Below, in pieces: positions 1 to 7,993 of a stretch of 64,000 nt of DNA. Source of the DNA: JACVRW01 sp963765135. Lineage in GTDB: Bacteria > Actinomycetota > Thermoleophilia > Solirubrobacterales > Thermoleophilaceae. Location: assembly GCA_963765135.1 (NCBI GenBank), contig CAVXUX010000002.1, positions 1,054,001 to 1,118,000 on the forward strand. The letters run 5' to 3'. The position numbers and the translations under genes were made by a program. Numbering within the stretch: position 1 is the first letter of the stretch; each line of letters begins with the position of its first letter. The notes under the pieces are model-generated. The model saw only the letters and a program-made list of their open reading frames with translations. It was not told the origin of the DNA and made no database searches.

Positions 1-2
1 GC

Positions 3-1157
3 GTGTCCTACGTGTTGATGTTCCGGCCCGTCTTCTGCCGCAACATGCCGTGGCGCACCAGCTGGGAGATCGGTATGGCGGAGCTCGCGGCCGGCTCGAT
101 CGTGCCGGCGAGCGGGGCCGGTGGCCTCGCCCTCGGCGCCTGGATCCTGAGCGCGGGCGGGATGCCGGCCGAGCGGATCGCGAGCCGCTCGGTGGCCTTC
201 TTCCTGATCAAGAGCTCGGTGAACTTCGTCGCCGTGGCGGTGCTCGGCACGGTCATGGCGCTGGGCCTGGTCGGCCCCGACCTGTCGCTCTGGCTGACGG
301 CGGTGCCGGCGGCGGGCGCGCTGCTCGTGATCGCCGCGGTGCTGGTGGTGCCGCGCCTCGGCGTCGGCGCCCCGGCGCCGGCCGACGCGGGCCGAACGCG
401 CAAGGCGCTGCGGCAGGTGCGCAAGGCGCTGGTGGGCGGCACCGGCGAGGCCGTGCAGCTGGTGCGTTCTCGAAACGGGCTCGTGATCGCGGGCTCGATC
501 GGCTACTGGGCGTGGGACAACGCTGTCCTGTGGGCGACGTTCCATGCCTTCGGCTTCTCACCGCCGATCACGGTGATCCTGCTCGGCTACTTGATCGGGC
601 AGCTGGGCGGTTTGCTGCCGCTGCCGGGCGGTCTAGGCGGGATCGACGGGGGGCTGATCGGCACGCTGATCGTTTACGGCCTCCCGGCGGCGCCGGTGGC
701 CGCCGCGGTGCTCGTCTACCGCGTGATCCTGTTCTGGCTGCCGCTGCTGGCGGGCGGCGCGGCGTTCATCTCGCTGCGCCGCGGGTTGAACCGCCCCGAC
801 CGGCCCGAGCTGTGCGTCGTGCCGAGCGGCGACCTAGGAGTAGCGTTCGAGCCATGCCCAGCGAGTGGCCACCGCTGGCCTACGAACCGTGGAGCGCGAC
901 CTGCGACACGCTCCACGCGCACACGCAGTTGCTGGGGAAGCTCGCGGTGCGACTTGCGCCGCCCGAGCCCCAGCTCCAGCACGCCGCCCTGCGGCTCACG
1001 GCGCGTGGCTGGGAGACGCTTCCGCTGCCGGCGCCCAACGGCTCCGGGGCCATCGTCGCGGCGCTCGACCTGCACGCGCATGAGGCCGTGGTGGAGCACA
1101 GCTCCGGCCACGAGACGCGGATTTCGCTCACGCCCAACCGCCCCGTCGCCGAGGTGA
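3..1157 (+). CDS. Flippase-like membrane protein (LPG_synthase_TM/UPF0104 family), 5'-partial
   Basis: Integral membrane protein related to the transmembrane region of lysylphosphatidylglycerol synthase. The frame is open at the window edge, so the N-terminus is missing. Hydrophobic helices fill roughly residues 55-120 and 155-260, with the family-type Gly/Pro loop LPLPGGLGGIDGG near residues 202-214. Recognisable homology ends near base 790. The frame then stays open to 1157, 304 bases inside the next gene, with an Arg/Pro-rich tail that looks like out-of-frame translation. A TGA at 787 in the neighbouring frame suggests a one-base indel hides the true end. A full-length relative lies at 42899-44074. 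The substrate is unknown. Confidence 0.6.
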   Translation: MSYVLMFRPVFCRNMPWRTSWEIGMAELAAGSIVPASGAGGLALGAWILSAGGMPAERIASRSVAFFLIKSSVNFVAVAVLGTVMALGLVGPDLSLWLTAVPAAGALLVIAAVLVVPRLGVGAPAPADAGRTRKALRQVRKALVGGTGEAVQLVRSRNGLVIAGSIGYWAWDNAVLWATFHAFGFSPPITVILLGYLIGQLGGLLPLPGGLGGIDGGLIGTLIVYGLPAAPVAAAVLVYRVILFWLPLLAGGAAFISLRRGLNRPDRPELCVVPSGDLGVAFEPCPASGHRWPTNRGARPATRSTRTRSCWGSSRCDLRRPSPSSSTPPCGSRRVAGRRFRCRRPTAPGPSSRRSTCTRMRPWWSTAPATRRGFRSRPTAPSPR

Positions 1158-1774
1158 CGCGCGAGGTGCTGGAGGCCGTCGGCCGCCTGGGTGGGCCCGT
1201 CGAGATCAACCCCAAGCCGCAGGAGGTGCCGTGGGAGGTTCCGCTGGACGAGGACCACGAGCACGCGACCTACGAGGCAGAGCAGGTGGCGACCTACTTC
1301 GAGGCCGCCACCCAGGCAGCGCTGGTGCTCGCGGACTTCCGGGCGCCGTTCCGCGGGCGCTCGACGCCGGTCAACGCCTGGTGGGGCACGTTCGATCTGG
1401 CCGTCAGCCTCTTCTCGGGGCGGCCGGCCGATCCACCGTCGGACGACTTCATCTTCCGCAACGGAGGGGATGCCCAGCAGATCGGAATCGGCTGGTGGCC
1501 GGGGGATCCCACGCACGAGCGGGCCGCCTTCTTCGCGCTGGCCCACCCGGCGCCGCCCGGCTTCGCGGACGCGACCCTGAGCCCTGCCGCGGCGCGCTGG
1601 GACGGCGAGCTCGGCGAGTACGTGCTCGACTGGGAGGACGTGCGCAACAGCGCCGACCCGCACGCGTACGCGCTCGAGTTCGCCCGCTCCGCGTTCAGCC
1701 ACGCCTGCGAGGTCTGCGAGTGGGACCCGGCGCTCGCGGCCACCGCGCTGGGCGAGCCTCCGCCGATCAGGTGA
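854..1774 (+). CDS. DUF5996 family protein
   Basis: Cytosolic protein of 306 residues with no signal peptide or membrane segment; function unknown. It begins MPSEWPPLAYEPW and keeps the features I associate with DUF5996: the early W..T...H...Q..GK segment, NPKPQEVPW near residue 118, and a C-terminal WDGELGEYVLDWEDVR block. The ATG at 854 is chosen because conserved sequence begins right there; an AGGAG lies 13 bases upstream, further than ideal. The ORF extends upstream in frame, but that part only shadows the membrane gene. Its last 8 bases overlap the convergent MFS gene. Confidence 0.75.
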   Translation: MPSEWPPLAYEPWSATCDTLHAHTQLLGKLAVRLAPPEPQLQHAALRLTARGWETLPLPAPNGSGAIVAALDLHAHEAVVEHSSGHETRISLTPNRPVAEVTREVLEAVGRLGGPVEINPKPQEVPWEVPLDEDHEHATYEAEQVATYFEAATQAALVLADFRAPFRGRSTPVNAWWGTFDLAVSLFSGRPADPPSDDFIFRNGGDAQQIGIGWWPGDPTHERAAFFALAHPAPPGFADATLSPAAARWDGELGEYVLDWEDVRNSADPHAYALEFARSAFSHACEVCEWDPALAATALGEPPPIR

Positions 1775-3014
1775 TCGGGCGGCGCCCGCCGTCGCGCAGG
1801 TCGAAGGCAACCCACAGCCCCGAGCCCGCCGTCAGACCGGCGACGATCGTGATCGCGCTGCTGTAGCCGAGCGCGTCCGAGGCGATTCCTGTGAGGAGCC
1901 CTCCAGCCACGTAGCCCATGTCACGCCAAAACCGGTACACGCCGAGGGTTGGCGGGCGCGCAACCGGTGACACGGCGTCTGAGATGGCGGCGATCAGCGT
2001 GGGGTAGACCAGTGCGGTGCCCGCACCCAACCCGATCGCGGCGACTGTTGCGAGCGCGACCGCTCCACCCGACGCGGCTAGGAGCCCGAGCGCGGCGGCT
2101 TGAATGAGCATGCCGGCCACGATCAGCGGCTTCCGCCCGACGCGATCGGACCACTGACCGGCCAGGATTTGGCCGACGCCCCACACGCCCGGATACAGAC
2201 CGGCGACGAGCCCAATCTGTGATGGGGAAGCTCCCTCGGAGGCCAGGAACAACGGGATGAGTCCCCACGCGAGTGCATCGTTCAGGTTGTTCACCAGACC
2301 GGCCTGGGAGCACGCCCGCAGCGACGGCCTGCGGTACGTGGCGTCCGGCAACACCTCGGTTAGCCGCGGGGCGCGCTCCTCGACGTCGTGATCGCGCTCC
2401 TGCTCCAGCCGTACGTGGCCGGCCGTGTCGCGAACGAAAGCGGCAGAGACCACCAACCCAATCAGGGCAATGCCGGCTCCACCCGCGACGAGCACGTCGC
2501 GAGGGGCAAAGTCTGCGGCAAGCCACCCGCTCAGCGCCGCCGCGACGGCAACGCCGCCATAGCCGGCCGCCTCGTTGAGCCCGAGAGCCAGGCCTCGGCG
2601 CTTGGGGCCGACGAGGTCGATCTTCATGACGACCGTCATCGACCAGGCAAGCCCCTGATTGATGCCGAGCAGGGCGTTGGCGGCGACGATCCAGGCCCAG
2701 CTCGGGGCGACCGCGATCAGCAGCGGTACGGGCAGGGCGAACGTCCAGCCGAGGATCAGCAGCCGTCGGCGCCCGAGCCGCTCCGCTCCGACCCCTGCGG
2801 CGAGGTTGGTGAACGACTTGGCGAGGCCGAAGGCGACGATGAACGACAGAACCGCCGCGCTCGACGTGAGCCCGAAGTCCGTCTCGCCGATGAGCGGCAG
2901 GGTCGAGCGCTCGAGCCCGACCATCGCGCCGACGAACGCGTTGACCGCGACTAGGAGCGCGAACTGAGGGAGGTTCTCGCGGAGGCCAAGCCCGACTTCC
3001 GGACGGCTTGCCAA
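1767..3014 (-). CDS. MFS transporter, third gene of the MBL unit
   Basis: Major facilitator superfamily carrier of about 415 residues with twelve predicted helices. The loop 2-3 signature is present as GAERLGRRRLLILGW and its C-domain counterpart as GQWSDRVGRKPLIVAG. TTG at 3014 is the probable start (MASRPEVGLGLRENLPQ), with AAGG 10 bases upstream; the frame stays open further upstream but that stretch is Arg-rich and overlaps the MBL gene. It lies 5 bases after the 32-residue peptide gene and 106 bases after the MBL gene, all minus strand, so one operon is likely. The cargo is not evident; context suggests a sulfur species or arsenic-related compound, which is inference. Confidence 0.75.
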   Translation of the reverse strand: MASRPEVGLGLRENLPQFALLVAVNAFVGAMVGLERSTLPLIGETDFGLTSSAAVLSFIVAFGLAKSFTNLAAGVGAERLGRRRLLILGWTFALPVPLLIAVAPSWAWIVAANALLGINQGLAWSMTVVMKIDLVGPKRRGLALGLNEAAGYGGVAVAAALSGWLAADFAPRDVLVAGGAGIALIGLVVSAAFVRDTAGHVRLEQERDHDVEERAPRLTEVLPDATYRRPSLRACSQAGLVNNLNDALAWGLIPLFLASEGASPSQIGLVAGLYPGVWGVGQILAGQWSDRVGRKPLIVAGMLIQAAALGLLAASGGAVALATVAAIGLGAGTALVYPTLIAAISDAVSPVARPPTLGVYRFWRDMGYVAGGLLTGIASDALGYSSAITIVAGLTAGSGLWVAFDLRDGGRRPIT

Positions 3015-3019
3015 GTTGA

Positions 3020-3118
3020 CTATGCCTTGGCGCGCTTCAGGGCGTAGACGAACAGCGAAGCCCAGATGATGTCCGTGGCGATCCAGGACGCGACGATGCG
3101 TTTGGCGACCGGGTCCAT
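3020..3118 (-). CDS. 32-residue single-helix membrane peptide
   Basis: A very short gene encoding a peptide starting MDPVAKRIVASWIATDII and ending in a Lys/Arg tail. It has one hydrophobic helix (about residues 8-26) flanked by basic residues, as in small membrane proteins. The ATG at 3118 lies two bases after the TGA of the MBL gene (3121-3123), and the MFS start follows five bases after its TAG, so it sits tightly packed between two real genes. That packing, not homology, is the main evidence. It may modulate the MFS carrier (inference). Confidence 0.5.
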   Translation of the reverse strand: MDPVAKRIVASWIATDIIWASLFVYALKRAKA

Positions 3119-3120
3119 GC

Positions 3121-3891
3121 TCAGACCGCCGTGGAGGCCGATGTCCGCCACCCCGCGCGGTTCGCGGAGACGATCTCGGCCTGCCGGTCCGGGGCGGGCG
3201 GGATGTCGCGGACGAGCGCTTCCACAAACGCCTCTTCGGAGTCGTGTTGGAGCGCCTGGTTGTGGCGGCGCTCAAAGCCGATGCTCGAGGCGGGGTGGCC
3301 GGAGAGACCGCGACCGCAGACCGAGCCGGCGTAGTGAGCGGGGTAGACCAAGATGTGGTCCGGCAGCCTCATCAGGCGCTCGGTCAGCGAGCGATACAGC
3401 GAGCGTGCCATCTCTTCGACGCTGTAGTCGCCATGGGCGTGCAGGTCCGGCCGGCCGACGTCGCCGACGAGGAGCGCGTCGCCGGCCAGGACCATCCACG
3501 GGTCGTCGGCTCTGGCGTGGTCGGTGACCAGGTATGCGTGATGCGCCTGAGCGTGTCCGGGGGTCGCGATCGCCTTGAACTCCGTGTTGCCGATATGGAC
3601 GATCTCGGCGTCTGCGAGCGGGTGGTGGTCGAAGTCGACGCCCGCGCCCTCAGGCAGGTACGCGGCCGCGCCCGTCCGGGCGACCAGATCGGGCAGACCC
3701 GAGAGGTGGTCGGCCTGAACGTGCGTCTCGAAGACGGCGGCGATCGGCACGTCCTGGGCCTCGGCGAGCGCGATGTACTGGTCGACGAGGTCGATGTGGG
3801 GATCTACCACGGCGAGCTGGCCTCGGCTCTTGCAGCCGAGCAGATACGAGGCGCAGGCGGATTCGTCGTTGAGCAGCTGGCGGAAGAACAA
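3121..3891 (-). CDS. MBL-fold hydrolase, persulfide dioxygenase-like (ETHE1/Blh type)
   Basis: Metallo-beta-lactamase-fold protein of 256 residues resembling the rhodanese-associated persulfide dioxygenase group, which oxidises glutathione or thiol persulfide to sulfite. It has the metal motif as ETHVQADHLSG (H-x-x-x-D-H order), a second ligand in TPGHAQAHH and a later GDALLVGDVGRPD segment. TTG at 3891 is chosen because a strong GGAGG lies 6 bases upstream and the family normally starts at FFRQLLND; the ORF reaches further upstream but only across the operator and the divergent gene. It is divergent from an ArsR-rhodanese regulator and shares its operator, supporting a role in reactive sulfur handling. 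Confidence 0.8.
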   Translation of the reverse strand: MFFRQLLNDESACASYLLGCKSRGQLAVVDPHIDLVDQYIALAEAQDVPIAAVFETHVQADHLSGLPDLVARTGAAAYLPEGAGVDFDHHPLADAEIVHIGNTEFKAIATPGHAQAHHAYLVTDHARADDPWMVLAGDALLVGDVGRPDLHAHGDYSVEEMARSLYRSLTERLMRLPDHILVYPAHYAGSVCGRGLSGHPASSIGFERRHNQALQHDSEEAFVEALVRDIPPAPDRQAEIVSANRAGWRTSASTAV

Positions 3892-3924
3892 GGGTCGCCT
3901 CCGGGGGCAGGGGATCCCAGAAGC

Positions 3925-3953
3925 TTGACAAGGTATCAATTGATCGCTTGAAT
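3925..3953 (+). promoter_or_regulatory. Promoter and 22-bp ArsR-type operator between regulator and MBL gene
   Basis: TTGACA at 3925-3930, a 17-base spacer, and TTGAAT at 3948-3953 form a near-consensus promoter for the regulator. Its start GTG at 3962 is only 8 bases downstream, so the mRNA may be leaderless. Overlapping it is an imperfect palindrome at 3929-3950: CAAG, two bases, the perfect core ATCAATTGAT (3935-3944), two bases, CTTG. The position over the spacer fits autorepression plus control of the divergent operon. Confidence 0.65.
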
Positions 3954-3961
3954 AGCCAGCT

Positions 3962-4615
3962 GTGGATTCGGCTCGCCCCAAGGACGCTCTGTTCGACGCC
4001 ATTGCCTTGATGGGAAAGGCGTTCGCGAGCCCGCGCCGGCTCGAGCTGATCGACCTGCTCGCGCAGAGCTCGCGCAGCGTCGAAGAGCTCGCCACCGCCA
4101 GCGGCCAGTCGAACGCCAACACTTCGCAGCACCTCCAGGCGCTGCACGCCGCCGGCCTGGTGACGCGCCGGCGCGACGGCTTGCGAGTCCGCTACTCGCT
4201 GGCCGGCGACGATGTGCTCGCCCTCTGGCTTGCGCTGCGCGAGGTGTCCGCGGCGCGGCTGGCCGAGGTACGGCGCGCCGCTGGGGAGTACCTCGGCGAC
4301 GACGTCGAGGCGATCGGCCGCGACGAGCTGGTCGCCCGCATGGCCCGGGGCGACGTGGTGCTCGTCGACGTGCGACCCCTCGAGGAGTTCGAGGCCGGGC
4401 ACATCGACGGCGCGCAGTCGATCCCGCTCGAGGAGCTCAAGCGACGCCTCGACGAGCTCCCCGGCGACCGGGAGGTCGTCGCCTACTGCCGCGGCCCGTT
4501 CTGCGCCTACGCGCACGAGGCGGTTCGCGCCCTACGCGCGGAGGGTCGGTCCGCGCGGCGACTTGAAGACGGCTGGCCCGAATGGCGTCTATCGAAAGAG
4601 GAGACCCCAGCATGA
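3962..4615 (+). CDS. ArsR-family regulator fused to a rhodanese domain
   Basis: 217-residue fusion. Residues 1-100 form an ArsR winged helix (SVEELATASGQSNANTSQHL recognition region, then LHAAGLVTRRRDGLRVRYSL wing). Residues 115-215 form a rhodanese domain with DVRPLEEFEAGHIDGAQSIP and an active-site loop YCRGPFCAYA whose first Cys is the likely persulfide carrier. Such fusions are known to sense reactive sulfur or to control its detoxification. GTG at 3962 follows the promoter without a Shine-Dalgarno sequence. Its TGA overlaps the ATG of the next methyltransferase (ATGA, 4612-4615), indicating translational coupling. Confidence 0.85.
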   Translation: MDSARPKDALFDAIALMGKAFASPRRLELIDLLAQSSRSVEELATASGQSNANTSQHLQALHAAGLVTRRRDGLRVRYSLAGDDVLALWLALREVSAARLAEVRRAAGEYLGDDVEAIGRDELVARMARGDVVLVDVRPLEEFEAGHIDGAQSIPLEELKRRLDELPGDREVVAYCRGPFCAYAHEAVRALRAEGRSARRLEDGWPEWRLSKEETPA

Positions 4616-5391
4616 CCACGGAGACTCGCCAACTCGACACCGCCGAGCTCGAGCAGCGCGTCAAGCGCATGTACGAGGAGGTGGCGCTCGAGCCCGAACG
4701 CGACTTCCACTTCGAGACGGGCCGGGCCCTGGCCGAGCGGCTCGGCTATCCGGGCGACCAGCTCGACCGCATACCCGCATCAGCGATCGACTCGTTCGCC
4801 GGCGTCGGCTACTTCCTCGACCTCGCGGCAATCCAGCCCGGTGAGGCGGTGCTCGACCTCGGCAGCGGCTCCGGCACCGACAGCTTCCTGGCAGCTATTG
4901 CCGGCGGGCCGAACGGCCGGGTGGTCGGCGTCGACATGACCGAGGAGCAGCTCGCAAAGTCGAGGCGCTTGGCGGTGGAGGGGAGCTTCGGCAACGTCGA
5001 CTTCCGCGTCGGGTACATCGAGCGGCCACCTGTCGAGCCGGAGGGCTTCGACTGCGTGATCTCCAACGGCGTGGTCAACCTCTCGCCCGACAAGCAGGCG
5101 GTGTTCGCAGCGGCCGCGCGCTCTCTGCGGCCGGGCGGACGACTCGCGTTGGCGGACATAGTCACGGAGAGCCAGCTGCCGGAGGGCGTCACCTGCGACG
5201 CCTCGCTCTGGGCCGCCTGCATCGGAGGAGCGATGCAGCGCGACGGCTACCGAGCGGCGATCGCAGCCGCCGGCTTCGAGATCGAGGCCTGGCGCGAGAA
5301 CCCGGAATACCGATTCGTCTCCGAGCGCGCGGACAACGCTGTGCGGAAGTACGGCGTGACGAGCATCTCGCTGCTCGCGCGCCGCGCTTGA
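4612..5391 (+). CDS. ArsM-like SAM-dependent methyltransferase
   Basis: Class I methyltransferase of 259 residues. The SAM motif is VLDLGSGSGTDSFLAA, followed by GVDMTEEQL and the ArsM-like ISNGVVNLSPDK strand and WAACIGGAMQ segment. ArsM enzymes methylate As(III) using conserved cysteines; here the Cys in AACIGG is kept, but I see no N-terminal Cys pair, and the usual ISNC is ISNG, so arsenite may not be the substrate. ATG at 4612 has AGGAG 8 bases upstream and overlaps the regulator stop, placing it in the sulfur/arsenic-type operon. Confidence 0.75.
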   Translation: MTTETRQLDTAELEQRVKRMYEEVALEPERDFHFETGRALAERLGYPGDQLDRIPASAIDSFAGVGYFLDLAAIQPGEAVLDLGSGSGTDSFLAAIAGGPNGRVVGVDMTEEQLAKSRRLAVEGSFGNVDFRVGYIERPPVEPEGFDCVISNGVVNLSPDKQAVFAAAARSLRPGGRLALADIVTESQLPEGVTCDASLWAACIGGAMQRDGYRAAIAAAGFEIEAWRENPEYRFVSERADNAVRKYGVTSISLLARRA

Positions 5392-5676
5392 CCGAGCTCG
5401 CGGCGCGATTACGCGGCAGAGCTGCTCGGGGACGCCTTCGAACTGGAGTTCGCCGACGCCGTCTGCCCGTGGACCGGCGAATCCGGGGCGGCGATGTGGC
5501 GCATCCTGATGGAGTCGGACGGGCCGGCGCGCGAGGGCGTCGGCAGGCTGAGCCGCGCCGAGCGGGCGGCGCTGGAGCGCGACTGGATCGAGTACTTCGA
5601 AGGCCACCGCACGCCGACGGGCATCAGCGCGCTGCGCCCGTACCTGCTGATCCTCGGTCGCCGCCGGCCGACCTAG
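5392..5676 (+). pseudogene. C-terminal remnant of a class I methyltransferase
   Basis: Directly after the TGA of the ArsM-like gene the same frame continues for about 94 codons to a TAG at 5674-5676. The segment resembles the C-terminal third of SAM methyltransferases: ELLGDAFELEFADAVCPW, then a SAMWRI-like helix, LSRAERAALERDWIEYF and a final strand YLLILGRRR. The SAM-binding half is absent. It could be a truncated neighbour, or a tail once fused to the upstream gene and cut off by the stop. A 60-codon ORF from ATG 5494 could still be translated, but a function is unlikely. Confidence 0.55.
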
Positions 5677-6092
5677 GCCCGCGTTGCCCGCAACAGCCGA
5701 GGGGCAGCGAGCAGCGTGCGAACGAAGCCGAGTTGGCGAATCAGCTCGAGGCTGTCCAGCGCGGTCCAGTCCTCGGCGATCTGGCCATCTTCCATCCGGC
5801 TGATCGTGATGCCGGTCAGCTCGGCCGGGCGGCCGCGATTGGAGCCGGTCATCGACCAGCGACTGACCACCCGATCGCCCTCCGACACCTGGTCCACGAC
5901 GCGGATCTGGAGATCGTCGAACAAGGCCCGGTAGAGGTCCGTGGACTTCCGGATCCCCTCGTGGCCGTGCAGATCCACGGCGTTGACGTGATCGACGAAG
6001 TCGGGGGCGTAGCACTCCCGCGCCAGGTCGAGATCGCCGCGCGCGCAGACCTGCTCCAGCGCCTTCCGGGCGACCGCGTCGGCGCCGTTCAT
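5673..6092 (-). CDS. SnoaL-like ester cyclase family protein
   Basis: 139-residue NTF2-fold protein of the SnoaL-like polyketide cyclase/ester cyclase group. It shows the characteristic CYAPDFVDHVN segment, GHEGIRKSTDLYRALFDDLQI, and GDRVVSRWSMTGSN followed by GITISRMEDGQIAEDW. The fold houses diverse hydrolase, isomerase and binding functions, so the substrate cannot be named. It starts inside the stop of the upstream cyclase gene (4-base overlap at 6089-6092), so the two are co-translated; a link to cyclic nucleotide signalling is only positional. Confidence 0.8.
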   Translation of the reverse strand: MNGADAVARKALEQVCARGDLDLARECYAPDFVDHVNAVDLHGHEGIRKSTDLYRALFDDLQIRVVDQVSEGDRVVSRWSMTGSNRGRPAELTGITISRMEDGQIAEDWTALDSLELIRQLGFVRTLLAAPRLLRATRA

Positions 6093-6637
6093 GCCAGCCG
6101 CCAGGCCGCGACGCGGCGGTCGAGCCCGCGCAGCACCAGCTCGCGCGGCGTGTCCACTGGCTTGGTGAACTCACAGCGCGCCGTCGCCCAGGTCGCCTCG
6201 CTCACCAGCGCCTCGTTGGGGCGTGCCTGGTCGGCGAGGCGGGCCGCGACGTTGACCGCGCTGCCATACCAATCGCTGCCACGGCGCACCGCCGGCCCGG
6301 TGTGGACGCCGATGCGAACCGGCAACAGGTCTGACCTCGCACCCACGCGGGCGAGCGTCTCTGCCGCGAGGGACACGGCATCGCCGGCGTCGGCGATCCA
6401 GATCATCACGCCGTCGCCCATCGACTTGACCTGGCGGGCGCCGTGATCGCGGCTGAGGGAGCACATCGTGCGCCGGAACTCACGCGCCAGATCGGCCGCC
6501 ACAGTGTCGCCCATCGCCTCGGTCAGAGCCGTGTAGCCGACCAGGTCGGCGAACAGGAACGTGGGGGTGGGCTCCCGGCGGCAGGCCCGCTGCAGGCGAA
6601 CCTCTCCCGCCAATCTTCGCCAAGCTTGCATAAACAT
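6089..6637 (-). CDS. Class III adenylate/guanylate cyclase catalytic domain protein
   Basis: Compact cyclase of about 182 residues with essentially only the catalytic domain. Metal-binding aspartates are in FLFADLVGYTAL and SMGDGVMIW, the substrate-contacting Lys precedes the latter (VKSMGD), and the Asn/Arg catalytic pair is in AVNVAARLAD; all key residues appear present, so activity is plausible. ATG at 6637 or 6631 (MQAWRRLAGE) is likely; the ORF reaches to 6769 but that would overlap the divergent TetR gene. No sensor domain is attached. It is co-translated with the downstream SnoaL gene and may be controlled by the TetR operator it abuts. Confidence 0.75.
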   Translation of the reverse strand: MFMQAWRRLAGEVRLQRACRREPTPTFLFADLVGYTALTEAMGDTVAADLAREFRRTMCSLSRDHGARQVKSMGDGVMIWIADAGDAVSLAAETLARVGARSDLLPVRIGVHTGPAVRRGSDWYGSAVNVAARLADQARPNEALVSEATWATARCEFTKPVDTPRELVLRGLDRRVAAWRLA

Positions 6638-6649
6638 ACGTCTTCGTAT
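6636..6649. promoter_or_regulatory. Inverted repeat, probable TetR operator
   Basis: ATACG, four bases TCTT, CGTAT form a perfect 5-bp-arm palindrome in an AT-rich gap between the divergent cyclase and TetR genes. It overlaps the cyclase start region and lies 10-20 bases before the TetR start, and so could repress both. The size and TAC/GTA character resemble AcrR-type operators. Confidence 0.45.
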
Positions 6650-6665
6650 AAAACTACATGTGAGC

Positions 6666-7328
6666 ATGAAAGGCAAGCGAAAGACCCAAGCCGAGCGCCG
6701 ACACGAGACCCGCGAGCAGGTCCTGGCGGCTGCGTCCCGTGTGTTCGCCCGCAACGGCTTCCACGGCACCAGCCTCGACGCCGTGGCCGAGGAGGCCGGC
6801 TTCAGCCGCGGTGCCGTGTACTACAACTTCGCCGACAAGGAGCAGCTGTTCCTCGAGCTCCTGGACCGGCGTTGCGCCGAGCGCGCGCGCGACATACGCG
6901 AGGTCTTCGACACCGGCGACGACGACATCGCCAGCACCGCCGAGCAGGCGCAACTCGCCGCGCGAGAGGCGCTGGAAGCGATGATCGGCGACCCCGAGTG
7001 GCGCGCCCTTTACCTCGAGTTCCTCGCCCACGCGGCCCGCGACAAGAACTTCCGCCATGCGTTCGCCCGCCGCACCGACGAGATGCGGCAGGCCCTGGAG
7101 GAGGTCGTCGCCGAGCGCGCGGCGTTGGTTGACGCGGACGCTCTCGGCATGACCCCGCAGGAGCTTGCTGTTGTCATCGACGCGCTCGGCGTCGGCCTCT
7201 GGTCGCACCACATGCTGCACGGATCGCGTGCCGTCTCGCCCGACCTCTTCTCACAGGCCGTCGGCCTGATCGTCGACGGCGTGGTGGCCCGAGCGGGCGC
7301 TGCTGCCCAGGTCGGAGGAGCCGCATGA
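6666..7328 (+). CDS. TetR/AcrR-family regulator
   Basis: 220-residue repressor. The N-terminal HTH is textbook: RETREQVLAAASRVFARNGF, then SLDAVAEEAGFSRGAVYYNF and DKEQLFLELL. The C-terminal ligand domain is unclassified. ATG at 6666 (MKGKRKTQAERR) or the in-frame GTG at 6660 is the start; the longer upstream extension covers the operator and the cyclase. Its stop overlaps the start of the next methyltransferase (ATGA at 7325-7328), so it probably regulates that gene, and by position perhaps the divergent cyclase. Confidence 0.85.
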   Translation: MKGKRKTQAERRHETREQVLAAASRVFARNGFHGTSLDAVAEEAGFSRGAVYYNFADKEQLFLELLDRRCAERARDIREVFDTGDDDIASTAEQAQLAAREALEAMIGDPEWRALYLEFLAHAARDKNFRHAFARRTDEMRQALEEVVAERAALVDADALGMTPQELAVVIDALGVGLWSHHMLHGSRAVSPDLFSQAVGLIVDGVVARAGAAAQVGGAA

Positions 7329-7966
7329 AAGCCCCCGATAGCCCACGCCCCCGCTTCGCGCGCATGTATATGCGCAGCGCCGCCACCGCCGAGGAGCGCG
7401 GAGCTACCGACCACCGACGACGCCTGCTCGAAGGATTGACCGGGACCGTCGTCGAGATCGGCGCCGGCCATGGCCTCAACTTCCCGCTCTACCCCCGCGA
7501 GGTCACCGAGGTGATCGCCGTCGAGCCCGAGCCGACGTTGCGCCGGCAAGCCGAGACCGCCGCAAAAAGCGCCAACGTGCCGATCCGCTTGCTCGCCGGC
7601 GTCGCCGACGAGCTGCCGCTCGAGGACGAGAGCGCGGACGCCGTGGTGGCCAGCCTCGTGCTCTGCACGGTTCCGGATCAGTCACGGGCCTTCGCCGAGA
7701 TCCGGCGGGTGCTGCGCCCCGAAGGCGAGCTGCGCTTCTACGAGCACGTGGTCCCGCGTTGCCAACCGAAGCGAGCGCTGTTCCAAGTGATCGATCGCTC
7801 CGGAATCTGGCCGGCGATCGCCGGCGGCTGCCACGCCGCCCGTGACACCACGGAGGCGATCATGCAGGCCGGGTTCGAGATCGAGGAGATCGAGCGCTTC
7901 GGCTTTTCGGCTAACCGCTTCCAACCGCTGGTCCCACACATCCTGGGGACCGCGCGTCGCGTCTGA
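7325..7966 (+). CDS. Class I SAM-dependent methyltransferase (UbiE/METTL7-like)
   Basis: 213-residue enzyme with SAM motif I VVEIGAGHGLNFPLYP, acidic loop VEPEPTLRR, motif LPLEDESADAVVASLVLCTV and post-motif VLRPEGELRFYEHV. This layout is that of small METTL7/UbiE-like methyltransferases acting on lipids, thiols or quinones; the substrate is not visible. It is translationally coupled to the TetR gene, suggesting inducible detoxification or modification of a small molecule. Confidence 0.8.
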   Translation: MKAPDSPRPRFARMYMRSAATAEERGATDHRRRLLEGLTGTVVEIGAGHGLNFPLYPREVTEVIAVEPEPTLRRQAETAAKSANVPIRLLAGVADELPLEDESADAVVASLVLCTVPDQSRAFAEIRRVLRPEGELRFYEHVVPRCQPKRALFQVIDRSGIWPAIAGGCHAARDTTEAIMQAGFEIEEIERFGFSANRFQPLVPHILGTARRV

Positions 7967-7993
7967 GCAGCCCGCGGCTTGACAGCGAGTACC

